Of a DNA stretch of 64,000 nucleotides, positions 1 through 8,897 are shown piece after piece. A model generated the notes under the pieces. The model was not told the origin of the DNA. It did not search any database and was given only the letters and a program-made list of their open reading frames with translations. The stretch spans positions 1 to 64,000 of the forward strand of contig CALDSR010000004.1 of assembly GCA_937924505.1 (NCBI GenBank). Reading direction: 5' to 3'. This DNA is from an uncultured Granulosicoccus sp. Lineage in GTDB: Bacteria > Pseudomonadota > Gammaproteobacteria > Granulosicoccales > Granulosicoccaceae. Numbering within the stretch: the stretch's first letter is position 1; the number at the start of each line of letters is the position of its first letter. The position numbers and the translations under genes were made by a program.

Positions 1-49
1 CTGTTGCCGGGTCACTAAGGCTTGAGTCAATTTCTTTGCTGTCATTCAT
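1..49 (-). CDS. possible 5' end of a leftward gene, cut by the window edge
   Basis: Reading leftwards from an ATG at 49 there are 16 open codons to the window edge (MNDSKEIDSSLSDPAT) with no stop. A weak GGGA lies a few bases before the ATG. It points into the putative integrated element whose right end is marked by the tRNA fragment at 211-261. Several GTCAC words, including an 11-nt direct repeat at 89-108, lie between the two and would suit integrase arm sites. Nothing in the visible residues identifies the product, so this is only a candidate. Confidence 0.2.
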   Translation of the reverse strand, partial: MNDSKEIDSSLSDPAT

Positions 50-210
50 CGTCCCAAGTTAATAGGTGCTGGCTTTGGATGATCGCGTGAGTCACCACTG
101 AGTCACCAGATTAGGGCGTATTGTAAGGTATCCAAACGTAAGTTATAGGTAAAATAACCACTAGAAACAGTTGGTTAACGTGCGGTCACGAAATTCTGAG
201 TAATGGGATT

Positions 211-261
211 TTCTGACTTTTAATCAGGTGGTCGTAGGTTCGAATCCTACACGCCCCACCA
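211..261 (+). other. 3' half of tRNA-Lys(TTT): probable attachment-site remnant
   Basis: An intact anticodon arm is visible: stem TCTGA (212-216), loop CTTTTAA with anticodon TTT (219-221), stem TCAGG (224-228). It is followed by a complete T arm (GTAGG-TTCGAAT-CCTAC), the acceptor 3' strand ACGCCCC, the discriminator A and an encoded CCA ending at 261. The 5' half is absent: no GGGGCGT acceptor strand and no D arm lie in the 40 nt upstream where they should be. A tRNA cut just before the anticodon arm, with the 3' part preserved, is the usual trace left by a tyrosine-recombinase element at its distal att site. The element would lie to the left, outside the window. Confidence 0.7.
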
Positions 262-341
262 TTTCCCAATCCCAGCCATTCTGGCCAAATTCCTGAACCC
301 CTAGCCAGACAAGCATGTCAGCCTTCAGGCGGCCAAGTCGA

Positions 342-938
342 TTATCCGGGCGACTGTAATTTCGCCATCACCTCGACGTCGTTGCCGTAAAACGTCACGA
401 ACACCATTTCCCCAGAGCTTGCGAATTTTCCTGTTAGTGCGCTGATATTGACCTGATGGGTCACGAGAATTCGTACTCGCTTGTCACTGTTGATCCAATC
501 ACTGATCGTTGATCGCAGGCGGCTTGTTTGTGCGTTCGCCGTACTTCGATCCTGATAGAAGGAATTCAGCATTGATTCCTTTACAGGTTGACCGAAACCC
601 AGTAACTCTGCCGTTTCTGTACATCGACACCATTCGCTCGATAGAACACTTGCTTTCTCTATGCCGTTAGCTCGAAGGACATCGCCAATAAGTCTGGCCT
701 GTGCCCGCCCTTCGTTGGATAAATTGCGTTGCGTTGAACAATCATTGAGATCGAAGTCAAACGGGTCGCCTGTTCCAGGTGCCATGGCATGGCGCATTAG
801 AATAACAGCGTCACCTGATTTTAACGATTGCCATACATCGGCATCTGGCTTCTTAGTGATGTCGCTTGCGTGAGCCTCGGCATGACAGAGTGAACTTATC
901 ATGGCGATAGTAAGTATAAAAAATTTCAGTTTTTTCAT
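342..938 (-). CDS. secreted histidine phosphatase (phosphoglycerate-mutase-like)
   Basis: The 198-residue protein starts with a Sec signal peptide (MKKLKFFILTIAMISSLCHA), so it acts in the periplasm or outside. The catalytic RH motif is at about residues 48-50 (LMRHAMAPGT). Family landmarks follow: EGRAQA, the SSEWCRCTETAELLG segment carrying the second arginine, and the C-terminal catalytic His in LVTHQVNISALTG near residue 160. The RHA version of the motif is typical of small periplasmic members such as the SixA/Ais-like group; the substrate cannot be told. It is a single gene, divergent from glgC across 92 bp, and its 3' end faces the tRNA remnant. Confidence 0.85.
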   Translation of the reverse strand: MKKLKFFILTIAMISSLCHAEAHASDITKKPDADVWQSLKSGDAVILMRHAMAPGTGDPFDFDLNDCSTQRNLSNEGRAQARLIGDVLRANGIEKASVLSSEWCRCTETAELLGFGQPVKESMLNSFYQDRSTANAQTSRLRSTISDWINSDKRVRILVTHQVNISALTGKFASSGEMVFVTFYGNDVEVMAKLQSPG

Positions 939-1030
939 TTACGTGTTATTGCCCAAGGTGTCGGCGTTGCACTGAAAATGTGCATGACGTTTATGTGTTA
1001 GTTTTTCAAAATCCATTTGAAAACTGTTAA

Positions 1031-2260
1031 ATGTCGATGTCATACGAAGCTTGCCAGGACACTGTATGTATCTTGCTCGCGGGAGGTCAAGGTTCTCGCC
1101 TATTTCCTCTGACTGCGGACAGAGCCAAACCGAGTGTCCCTTTTGGCGGCGCATACCGCATCATAGACTTTACGTTGAGCAATTGTCTGCACTCGGGGTT
1201 TCGTCGCGTATTGGTGCTGACGCAATACAAGTCGCATTCATTGCAGAAGCACTTGCGTGATGCCTGGTCCATATTCAGTCCGGAAATGGGAGAGTACATT
1301 ACAACGGTTCCACCGCAAATGCGCACTGGCGATTCCTGGTACAGCGGTACGGCGGATGCGATCTATCAAAACAGTTTTTTATTGGAGCGAATCGGCGCCA
1401 AACGGGTAATGATTTTGTCTGGCGATCATATTTACCGTATGGATTATGCGGCCATGCTCCAACAACATGAAGAACTGGACGCAGATCTCACAGTCGCGTG
1501 TATGCAAGTGCCCGTATCTGATGCGCGATCGTTTGGTGTCATGACAATTGATTCGTCAAACAAGGTTGTTCGCTTCGTGGAAAAACCGACAGTTCCGGAT
1601 CCGATGCCAGGCAATAAAAATTCGGCACTCGCATCTATGGGGATATATATCTTCAATCATGATGTGTTGGTCGAGCAGTTGTCACGTGATCATTCAGATG
1701 AAACATCAACCCATGATTTTGGAAATGATCTGATACCTCGTCTTATTGATACGCATCATGTTTGTGGTTATCAATTTGGTCGACAAAAGGGCCGTGTGAC
1801 CCAGGACCGATATTGGCGCGACGTCGGTACGATCGATTCCTATTTCGATGCGAACATGGATCTTCTCTCACCATCACCTCCGTTGAATCTGTATCAGAAA
1901 TCATGGCCAATTCGAACATACCAGGGTCAGCATCCACCGGCCAGAGTAGTGCCAGCGGCTGATATCAGCTATGGCGATATTCAGAATTCAATACTTGGCG
2001 GCGGAAGCATGGTAATCAGCGCGAAGGTTGTCAATTCGATTTTGTCTGCCAATGTGCGGGTCCATGAAAATGCGCAGCTAGACTCAAGCATTATATTTGA
2101 TGGCGTGGATGTCGGTGCTGGTGCGAAATTGCGACGCTGTATTGTTGATAAGGATGTTCGTATTCCGGCGGGTATGGAAATAGGTTATGACCACGAAACG
2201 GATTCAAAAACATTCAAAGTAACCGACAATGGGATTGTCGTGGTGCCAAAGGATTTTTAG
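1031..2260 (+). CDS. glgC: glucose-1-phosphate adenylyltransferase (ADP-glucose pyrophosphorylase)
   Basis: The enzyme makes ADP-glucose from ATP and glucose 1-phosphate, the committed step of bacterial glycogen synthesis. The N-terminal nucleotidyltransferase signature is clear (LAGGQGSRLFPLT, then RAKPSVPFGG) and SGDHIYRMDY lies near residue 140. After about residue 300 a left-handed beta-helix domain runs to the end, including GGGSMVISAKVVNS and VRVHENAQL. At 409 residues it is slightly shorter than Escherichia coli GlgC. The start is one of two close ATGs (1031 or 1037); neither has a good Shine-Dalgarno sequence. No other glg gene lies beside it, but a decayed copy of its C-terminal part lies at 12486-12783. 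Confidence 0.93.
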   Translation: MSMSYEACQDTVCILLAGGQGSRLFPLTADRAKPSVPFGGAYRIIDFTLSNCLHSGFRRVLVLTQYKSHSLQKHLRDAWSIFSPEMGEYITTVPPQMRTGDSWYSGTADAIYQNSFLLERIGAKRVMILSGDHIYRMDYAAMLQQHEELDADLTVACMQVPVSDARSFGVMTIDSSNKVVRFVEKPTVPDPMPGNKNSALASMGIYIFNHDVLVEQLSRDHSDETSTHDFGNDLIPRLIDTHHVCGYQFGRQKGRVTQDRYWRDVGTIDSYFDANMDLLSPSPPLNLYQKSWPIRTYQGQHPPARVVPAADISYGDIQNSILGGGSMVISAKVVNSILSANVRVHENAQLDSSIIFDGVDVGAGAKLRRCIVDKDVRIPAGMEIGYDHETDSKTFKVTDNGIVVVPKDF

Positions 2261-2571
2261 TTTTTATGAGGCAACGGTGAGCGCAACGGTAGAAGGCGGC
2301 CCGCTATTAACGCAGTCGCGGCGGTTACATTCGTACAATGTGACCCGTTGGTAGGTCAGATTTGAGACTCAATAGCGATGTCAATAGGTGTTTTTGCAAG
2401 TAGTTGGCAGCGGTATTGCTGATGAAACGCCGTGAGTGTTGTTTTGTCTCATTGCAGTTTGATAGTGATTGGTAGTTGATGCTCCCATTACTTGATATTT
2501 CTCTGCTAGTCAAAATAACGCGCATCAGGGCGCTCTAACCAACACCAACGACACAACCCGTTTTTTTAGAT
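2261..2571. other. 311-bp intergenic stretch, no gene seen
   Basis: This lies between glgC and the beta-helix lipoprotein gene. A 66-codon minus-strand frame at 2325-2525 has no family features and no ribosome site. I see no clear terminator, promoter pair or repeat. It presumably holds the glgC transcript end and the promoter of the next gene. Confidence 0.4.
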
Positions 2572-3738
2572 ATGAGATTTTGTCAACGCCATTTTTTTAC
2601 AAGTATTCTTGTAGTTGCACTATGCGGTTTGCTATATGCATGCTCAGAAGGCTCAGGTCACGAAGTATCAAGCAGTGGCGTATCAAGCAGTCAAGTTTCA
2701 AGCGGTCAAGTGTCGCCGGATGCGTCACTGTCGCTCGCTGCGGCTGTCGGTATATGCAATTCCTACGATCAATCCAGTCTTTACAGGCCTCGTCTGAACA
2801 CGCAAATAGTCAATCCGCAATCGGACTGGATTGGCATTATAGAAAATGCCGCCCCTGACACTGAGGTATTGCTCGAAGACGGTAACTACCACCTTGACCA
2901 ATATGTCTTGCAAGTCCGAAGTGGAGTAACCGTACGAAGTTTGAGTGGTGATCGGTCGCGGGTTCGTATTCATGGCGTGGGTTACCAGGTACCCTCGGAA
3001 GGAATAATGATTGTCGGCAACGATGTCACCATCGCAGACATATCCATAAGTGAATTCCGGGATCATGGTGTCGTCATGAATCCAAGCATAGGCGGGCAAC
3101 ACGGTTTGCAGTTATATAACCTGGATATAAAGGATATCGGCACTCAACATATCAAGGTGAATCCACCCGGTGCGCGTGAGGGATTGATCGCCTGCTCATC
3201 AATCGGGTATAGCGAAGGCGCAGCCCTGGGGGACTACAATGGCGCCATCGATATGCATGCAACAATAGACTGGACTATCAGAGATAACTATATTTACAAC
3301 ATTAACGGAGATGGCAGTGGTTGTCTTCTGGATCGAGACTGTGGTCAGTACATCAGTGGGCCGGCTATTCTTGTCTGGAATGGTGCGGTAGGCACAGAGA
3401 TTATTGGCAACACGATAGTTGATAGTTTCCGAAACATCGCATTCGGTCTGGGCACCTCTCACGTGGGAGGCAGTATTTCGTACAACACAATTTATCAGTC
3501 TGAACCGGGGGATGCTGGAATAGAGTTGTTTGGAGCTAGTGACACACTTGTCGAGTTCAATACTGTCAAGTTGGCGGGAAGCTACCCAGGTGCGATTGAA
3601 TTCAGGCAGTCTGACAACATCACCATTGCCAATAACTGGCTCTCAGTAGCGCCCTGGGACCGTGGAGGTAATCAGAATATTCTTTTGTCTGAAAACAATA
3701 CAAGAGTTTCTGAGTCACCCGCGCTTGAGTCATTTTAA
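2572..3738 (+). CDS. outer-surface lipoprotein with right-handed parallel beta-helix
   Basis: The 388-residue protein has a lipoprotein signal with lipobox LLYAC (Cys near residue 24) and then a Ser/Gln-rich spacer containing short repeats (SSSGVSSSQVSSGQVS). From about residue 70 on it has the periodic Asn/Asp/Ile pattern of pectate-lyase-type parallel beta-helices (for example IIGNTIVDSFRNIAFG, ISYNTIYQSEPGDAGIELFG, IEFRQSDNITIANNW). Such proteins bind or cleave polysaccharides, or act as surface scaffolds; no catalytic set can be assigned here. The lipid anchor suggests a location on the outer membrane. The start ATG is 2572 and no strong ribosome site is visible. Confidence 0.75.
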   Translation: MRFCQRHFFTSILVVALCGLLYACSEGSGHEVSSSGVSSSQVSSGQVSPDASLSLAAAVGICNSYDQSSLYRPRLNTQIVNPQSDWIGIIENAAPDTEVLLEDGNYHLDQYVLQVRSGVTVRSLSGDRSRVRIHGVGYQVPSEGIMIVGNDVTIADISISEFRDHGVVMNPSIGGQHGLQLYNLDIKDIGTQHIKVNPPGAREGLIACSSIGYSEGAALGDYNGAIDMHATIDWTIRDNYIYNINGDGSGCLLDRDCGQYISGPAILVWNGAVGTEIIGNTIVDSFRNIAFGLGTSHVGGSISYNTIYQSEPGDAGIELFGASDTLVEFNTVKLAGSYPGAIEFRQSDNITIANNWLSVAPWDRGGNQNILLSENNTRVSESPALESF

Positions 3739-3773
3739 CGCTACCCGGGGCAGCGACATCACGTAGGGCGTAA

Positions 3774-4040
3774 TTGTCCTTTGAAGCCGCCAGGGACAGC
3801 TCATTGGATCACCAGATCGTGGAGCGGCGCCATGGCCCGTTTGAAGTGGGCCTGTCAGGCTCGACCGATGGCCTTGCCGTAGCCCGGGGCTTGCGAATCG
3901 AGAAGCCCGGATTCCCGATGTCCATGATTTCCTTCTCAGGGCATCTCAATCAAGCCCCGGATCTGTCAAACTTGGCCTTCCGGTTTTGGCTGGGTGGCCC
4001 CTATTCGCCAGCAGCACCCAGTCCTGAAGAGAGCAGTTGA
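3774..4040 (+). CDS. small uncertain reading frame coupled to the ABC-like gene
   Basis: This is an 88-codon frame with a TTG start and no recognised domain. Its TGA overlaps the ATG of the following gene (TGATG at 4038-4042), the usual geometry of translational coupling, which is the main reason to list it. Against it, there is no ATG start, no ribosome site, and the codons end in G or C far more often than those of its neighbours, as in a fragment of foreign or decayed DNA. If it is not a gene, 3739-4039 is simply a GC-rich leader. Confidence 0.25.
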   Translation: MSFEAARDSSLDHQIVERRHGPFEVGLSGSTDGLAVARGLRIEKPGFPMSMISFSGHLNQAPDLSNLAFRFWLGGPYSPAAPSPEESS

Positions 4041-7000
4041 TGGAAAAGAGTCTTTTTAAGTTCATCTGGAAATACTCGAAGAAAGAACAGATCATTCAAT
4101 TGTTGATCACCCTTTTGACCTTTCCAGTTTTGTTTGCAACTCTTGAACTGCCCAAGCGCATCATTAACGACGCGATCGGGGGGACCGGCGAAAATATTGT
4201 TTTTCTGGGAATCGAGTTTACGCAAATTCAATTTCTGATGGTTCTTTGTACCGGCTTTTTCCTGGCTGTCGTGACAAATCTGGTGTTCAAGATGCGGCTG
4301 AACACCATGAAAGGCGTGCTGGCTGAGCGCTTGCTGCGTCGATTTCGCTATCAGCTATTGACTCGCATACTGCGATTTCCGCGTTCGTATTTTCAAAATA
4401 CAAGCCAGGGTGAGCTGGTCTCGATGGTGACCTCGGAAGCGGAACCTATGGGTGGGCTTATGGGGGATATTTTATCTCTGCCTGTTCTTTTGACAGGTCA
4501 GATGCTGACCATATTGATCTTCCTTTTCGCTCAGAGCTTCTGGTTTGGAATGGCTGCTGTTGCATTGATTCCATTGCAGGCATGGCTTATTCCCAAGCTG
4601 CAGCATCAAATCAATCTTCTCAACAAGGATCGGACACAACAAGTTCGCAAGCTAGCAGCTGATATCGGTGAGACTGCAGCCGCGGTGAGTGATATCCGTA
4701 TCAACGGCGGTATGCGATACCGCATGTCGATGTTTTCCAAGCGCCTTGGAAAACTTTATGACATTCGCTTTGAGATTTATCAGAGAACTTTTTTCATGAA
4801 ATTTCTGAATAATCTCATCAATCAGCTGACTCCATTTTTTTTCTATGCGGTAGGTGGCTATCTGGCCATCACTGGGCACATTTCCGTTGGCGCTTTGGTG
4901 GCAGCACTGGCGGCTTATAAGGATATGTCTTCACCGTGGAAAGAACTGTTGGCATTCTACAATCAGATTCAGGATATGTCCCTGCGATGGAATGTGGTAA
5001 CAGAACGTTTTGCACCTAAGCCGTTGGTGGCGGATCACTTGTTTGAAGGCACACCTGCGAAAGTCGAAAGCTTGCGCGGTGATATTGAAATCAAGGATGT
5101 GACTGTTCGTGATGCAGAAGGTATTGCCGTGTTGGAAGACATTAATCTGAAAATACCGCAGGGTGCTCGTGTTGCCGTCAAGGCAAGTAATGAAGCCACT
5201 AGCCAGGCTTTCGCTGACCTCCTTACACGGGAGGTCATTCCAAGGCGTGGTTCGGTCAGGATTGCGGGTCATGAATTGAACACCTTGCATCAAGTGACCC
5301 TGGCTAACAGTATCGGTTATGCCCATTCCAATCCGCAGATTCTGCAGGGCACACTTGGCGATAACCTTCTGATGCCCTTCAAAAATCAACCCATCGAGAG
5401 CGTGGACAGTCGCTCTGGTGACAGCAGCTATCGGCTCAAAGCCGAACAATCAGGCAATAGCGTCGATCCATTCAATGTAAATTGGGTTGACCCTGTTATC
5501 GCAGGACTGGACTCTTCAGAAGCAATACAGGATTGGTGGTTTAATCTGGTTGAGGCGATGGGAATCGATGATTTCATGGTACGTCGTGCGCTGCGTTCAC
5601 GCCATGATGCGGATGATCATCGGGAACTGGCTGATGCGATTGTACGATTGCGACCCGAGATTGCAGAACGTCTTGCCGAGGCGGGTCTCGATGACATTGT
5701 TCATGGCTTTCATCCTGACAAGTTTAACCCGGTGTCACTATTAGGAAGTAACTTGCTGTACGCCTTACCCACCAGCAAGATGTCGCAACTGTCCTTGTCC
5801 AAAGACAAAAATTTTGTTCGAATATTACGTGAGCAGGGGATCGCAGATGAGCTGATGCAAATGTCGGCAACCTTGATCGAGAGTTTGACTTCAACCTTTG
5901 GTGACGATGGTACCAATCACCCATTGTTCAGGCGCTTGAATCTTGATGAAGAGCTCTATCAACGCCTCGGTGCTATTGCCAAAGAGCGACGTGCCGGTGG
6001 TGATGCAAGACTACCCGCAGAAGACTATGCACTCATGTTGACTGTTCCTTTTGCTTTTTCGTCTGAACAAATCGGCCCTGCATTTGATGACATATTCAAA
6101 CAACGGTTGCTGGAAATTCGTAAGAAGAGTGCTTTGAAAATGGTAGAGGCATTTAATAACCTTTTCGAAACAATCGACCCAAGAAAATACTACTCCGTAC
6201 TGACACTCATGGGTAACGCTATATTCGGGCAGATCTCACGCGTTGCGGGTGCGCGTGAAGCCCTGATCGAGGATATTATCGTTGATGTACTGAGTAAGCA
6301 CGGATTGCGGCGATTAGCTGCGCAAACCATTCTCGATTTGGATACCTCATTGGGCGGCGCTAATCTCCCTGCCATTTTCAGGGAGCGGGTAGCCTTTAGC
6401 CGAGCTGGCATCAAGAAGCCTGATATTCTGATTTTTGAGAATTCCCTGGCCAGTCATGATACCGAGTCGCGTGAGCGCATCGGTAAACGTATCAGCAGAT
6501 TGATGCCTGATACAACCATCATATTTATTGAACGCACGATTACAAACCCTGAAAATTTCGATCTGTTTGTTGAGATAGTCGGTGGTCGGATTGATGGCAG
6601 TGTTCAGCAAGATAAAGGGTTGAATATGGATGCTCGCCGGGACCTCAACCGAAAAATTGAGGCGATAACCAAAACCGATTTGTTTGGCCAATTTGACCGC
6701 AAGCAGCAGCGTCTGTTGGCATTTGGCGCGCAATGGTTTGACGCTAAGGCAGGGCAAAAGATATTTACTGCGGATGAGGAAGCAGATGCAGCCTATTTGT
6801 GTGTTACTGGTTCGGCTGGCCTGTATTGGCCAGAGACTAATGGACAAACACAGCTGGTCTCAGAAATTTTGCCAGGGCGATTGATAGGAGATCTCTCGGT
6901 TATCCTTAAACAACGGCGCACACTTGATCTTGTAACCAAGGAAGACTGCATGTTTCTACGTATCGGTGCTTCTGAATTGATGGCGGTTATCGAAAACGAT

Positions 7001-7138
7001 GGTATGGCCGCATCGACTTTGATGCGAACAATTGCTGACAATTTGTCAGGTGCGGTGAATTCCTTGCATACCCTGCGCAAGTATGCATCTGAACGCGGGG
7101 TAGATTTCTCGGAGCTTGATAAAGCTAAAGAGAAGTAG
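4040..7138 (+). CDS. ABC-exporter-like protein with degenerate ATPase and cyclic-nucleotide-binding domain
   Basis: The 1,032-residue inner-membrane protein starts with an ABC exporter type membrane domain (about residues 1-330). The nucleotide-binding domain from about residue 345 has lost its catalytic motifs. The Walker A position reads KASNEATSQAF, with no GKS/GKT. The signature position reads LGGANLPAIFRERVAFSRA. Walker B reads ILIFENSLAS, with E-N where D-E is expected. The H-loop position (IIFIERTI) lacks His. About 300 mainly helical residues are inserted between the Q-loop (NPQILQGTLGDNL) and the signature. The C-terminus (about 880-1010) is a Crp-type cyclic-nucleotide-binding beta-roll ending near GRLIGDLSVI. 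ATG 4040 follows GAAGAGAG. A signal-sensing or scaffold role without ATP hydrolysis is an inference. Confidence 0.8.
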   Translation: MEKSLFKFIWKYSKKEQIIQLLITLLTFPVLFATLELPKRIINDAIGGTGENIVFLGIEFTQIQFLMVLCTGFFLAVVTNLVFKMRLNTMKGVLAERLLRRFRYQLLTRILRFPRSYFQNTSQGELVSMVTSEAEPMGGLMGDILSLPVLLTGQMLTILIFLFAQSFWFGMAAVALIPLQAWLIPKLQHQINLLNKDRTQQVRKLAADIGETAAAVSDIRINGGMRYRMSMFSKRLGKLYDIRFEIYQRTFFMKFLNNLINQLTPFFFYAVGGYLAITGHISVGALVAALAAYKDMSSPWKELLAFYNQIQDMSLRWNVVTERFAPKPLVADHLFEGTPAKVESLRGDIEIKDVTVRDAEGIAVLEDINLKIPQGARVAVKASNEATSQAFADLLTREVIPRRGSVRIAGHELNTLHQVTLANSIGYAHSNPQILQGTLGDNLLMPFKNQPIESVDSRSGDSSYRLKAEQSGNSVDPFNVNWVDPVIAGLDSSEAIQDWWFNLVEAMGIDDFMVRRALRSRHDADDHRELADAIVRLRPEIAERLAEAGLDDIVHGFHPDKFNPVSLLGSNLLYALPTSKMSQLSLSKDKNFVRILREQGIADELMQMSATLIESLTSTFGDDGTNHPLFRRLNLDEELYQRLGAIAKERRAGGDARLPAEDYALMLTVPFAFSSEQIGPAFDDIFKQRLLEIRKKSALKMVEAFNNLFETIDPRKYYSVLTLMGNAIFGQISRVAGAREALIEDIIVDVLSKHGLRRLAAQTILDLDTSLGGANLPAIFRERVAFSRAGIKKPDILIFENSLASHDTESRERIGKRISRLMPDTTIIFIERTITNPENFDLFVEIVGGRIDGSVQQDKGLNMDARRDLNRKIEAITKTDLFGQFDRKQQRLLAFGAQWFDAKAGQKIFTADEEADAAYLCVTGSAGLYWPETNGQTQLVSEILPGRLIGDLSVILKQRRTLDLVTKEDCMFLRIGASELMAVIENDGMAASTLMRTIADNLSGAVNSLHTLRKYASERGVDFSELDKAKEK

Positions 7139-7143
7139 AGGCC

Positions 7144-7163
7144 GTGGCGATCTCCACTTTTTT
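7144..7163 (+). terminator. weak hairpin plus T-run between convergent genes
   Basis: GTGG and CCAC (7144-7147 and 7154-7157) enclose a 6-nt loop and are followed by six T, directly after the ABC-like gene. The stem is only 4 bp, so the call is tentative. Confidence 0.3.
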
Positions 7164-7172
7164 ATCTTGCTA

Positions 7173-8576
7173 TCAGATTGGTTCACCTGATGATGCACGT
7201 CGATGTTCCCTGACCAGCAAAATGCCAATAATTAACCAACATAAAACAAGGAACACGTTGAAGGCAAAGAAACTTGACGTTGACAGTGACAGCATCTGCA
7301 CGCCAATCAACACAGTTATTGCTGCAAGACCATCGCCGAGGCGAACGTATAGCGTGTCAATAGCCGGTTTGCCACGGAATTTCATCGCGGAACTCACCGG
7401 CAGCCACAGCACGTGGCGTGAAGTATTGTTTAGTGAATAGTCTGTTGCGTTCTCGGCAATTTTCATCATTTTGACCACGGCCAACACGGGCAGTAGTGCC
7501 ATCACTGTGTAGGACGTCAGGGCGATAACAGGCAGAATCAACAGGATTGCCGCAAAGCCTCCGTACTTCAACAACCTTGAAGCAACAAAGGCCTGCAGGA
7601 GCAACGCTATGATATTTACCCAGAAATAAAAATTGCCATAAAAAGCTGTTGTGCCATCACGAACAAACTTGAGTATGGAGTCGTCACCCGTGATGCCTTG
7701 CTGTTGCGCATTGTTCGCCAGTGATTCCTGAATGACCCCAAACAGCAGATTCTCACCATTCGTGTTTACCCAGTTGGTTAGTAGAGTCACCAGTGCTGCC
7801 AACAACAGGAACTTGCTGAGCAGTACAAGTTTGGCGCCACCCCAAATGCTGGGTTTCTCGGCAGCGTCCTCGTCTGGTGGATTTTTCGAATCAGCCTCTG
7901 CATGTATCGCTTCACGCTGCGCAACGACTCGAACAATGACTATGGACGCAAGTAATGGAACGATGGCGACTAACAGTAGTGCCTCGGTAGGAATCAACCC
8001 CGAGCCCACCAGTTGATTGACGGCCCATGAACCGAAGGCTGCGCCAGAGGTCGCGCCAATTGCGATAAAGGGCAACATCCTTTTCCCACGCTCATTGGTA
8101 TAGATGTCAGCGGCGAAGGTCCAGAACTGAGCTACGACGAATACGCTGAACATCCCGACCCACAAGTAATAGACGACACCCATGAGTGCCAGCCCGCCGA
8201 AGAACAGATTCGGCTGCAGCGCCCAGAAAATAACCATATTTGATATGCAAAATAAGGTGGCACGGGTAAATAACGTAACCCGATCCCATTTTGCGGCTAG
8301 TTGCGCGTACCAGCCGACAACAAAAAGCAGAATAATGCTCTGCAGGAAGCTGGAATAGGCCTTGACCTCCATCTTCGAAAGGCCCTGGACGTCTGATATG
8401 GCGATCCAGCCTTCGCGTAAGGGTTTGATGAAGTAGTAAGCCAACAAGATGAGAAACACGTTGGCAAAAAGGAGAACAGCGGTAGTCCCCTCACCCTGCT
8501 TGACTTCAGTAAAGAGGCTGAGAAATTTCTCGTTAGCTGAAAGCCGAGATGTACTGCTGGTCGAAGGTTCAGACAT
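7173..8576 (-). CDS. ATP/ADP translocase-like (NTP/NDP exchange) membrane carrier
   Basis: The 467-residue polytopic membrane protein has about 12 hydrophobic segments. Its N-terminal part (LLFANVFLILLAYYFIKPLR, then SFLQSIILLFVVGWYAQLA) resembles the Tlc/Npt nucleotide-transporter branch of the MFS superfamily, as do FWTFAADIYTNERGKRMLPF and GATSGAAFGSW. A hydrophilic loop (about residues 215-245) splits the two halves. Tlc proteins of intracellular bacteria exchange ATP for ADP; homologues in free-living bacteria are mostly uncharacterised, so the substrate is not certain. It converges on the ABC-like gene with a gap of 34 bp. The C-terminus is short and basic (VREHRRASSGEPI). Confidence 0.72.
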   Translation of the reverse strand: MSEPSTSSTSRLSANEKFLSLFTEVKQGEGTTAVLLFANVFLILLAYYFIKPLREGWIAISDVQGLSKMEVKAYSSFLQSIILLFVVGWYAQLAAKWDRVTLFTRATLFCISNMVIFWALQPNLFFGGLALMGVVYYLWVGMFSVFVVAQFWTFAADIYTNERGKRMLPFIAIGATSGAAFGSWAVNQLVGSGLIPTEALLLVAIVPLLASIVIVRVVAQREAIHAEADSKNPPDEDAAEKPSIWGGAKLVLLSKFLLLAALVTLLTNWVNTNGENLLFGVIQESLANNAQQQGITGDDSILKFVRDGTTAFYGNFYFWVNIIALLLQAFVASRLLKYGGFAAILLILPVIALTSYTVMALLPVLAVVKMMKIAENATDYSLNNTSRHVLWLPVSSAMKFRGKPAIDTLYVRLGDGLAAITVLIGVQMLSLSTSSFFAFNVFLVLCWLIIGILLVREHRRASSGEPI

Positions 8577-8897
8577 ATCGCTCCGAAATTAGCCGGCGTA
8601 CGATGTCAGTCTGACACCCCACCTTCAAGTAAATCAATTAATTAGCACCTACATTATAACCATAGCAGACAGCGCCGATAGGCATGAGCTAGCGCCTCTG
8701 TTTGGTTATTGTGGCGTCTTGCGCGTGCTATTTGATGTCATGAGAGGCTTCCGGTTAACATGACAGAAGCACTCGCGAAGTGCTGAACGGAGCAAGAGCT
8801 AATGATAAGCCACGCTGACACTACCTCGAAAAGAAGCGAAAGCGGATGATTAGCCACGCTTGACCCTGGCTCGATAATTGGAAATGTGGGAGTAATT
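8577..8897. promoter_or_regulatory. divergent promoter region with direct and inverted repeats
   Basis: This region separates the translocase-like gene (leftward) from the kinase/Omp85 fusion gene (rightward) and must carry both promoters. It holds a perfect inverted repeat AGCACT-CGCGA-AGTGCT at 8768-8784. It also holds two imperfect copies of a 31-nt unit at 8799-8829 and 8843-8873, sharing GCCACGCT and ending in CTCGA with a period of 44 bp. No -35/-10 pair stands out. Confidence 0.45.

Noticed and set aside
186..261. Complete tRNA-Lys
   Set aside because: The acceptor 5' strand and D arm are absent upstream of the anticodon arm.
2325..2525. 66-codon minus-strand frame
   Set aside because: No start signal, domain or signal peptide; typical chance frame in an intergenic region.
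7144..7440. 98-codon + strand frame
   Set aside because: Antisense to the end of the translocase-like gene, with no features of its own.
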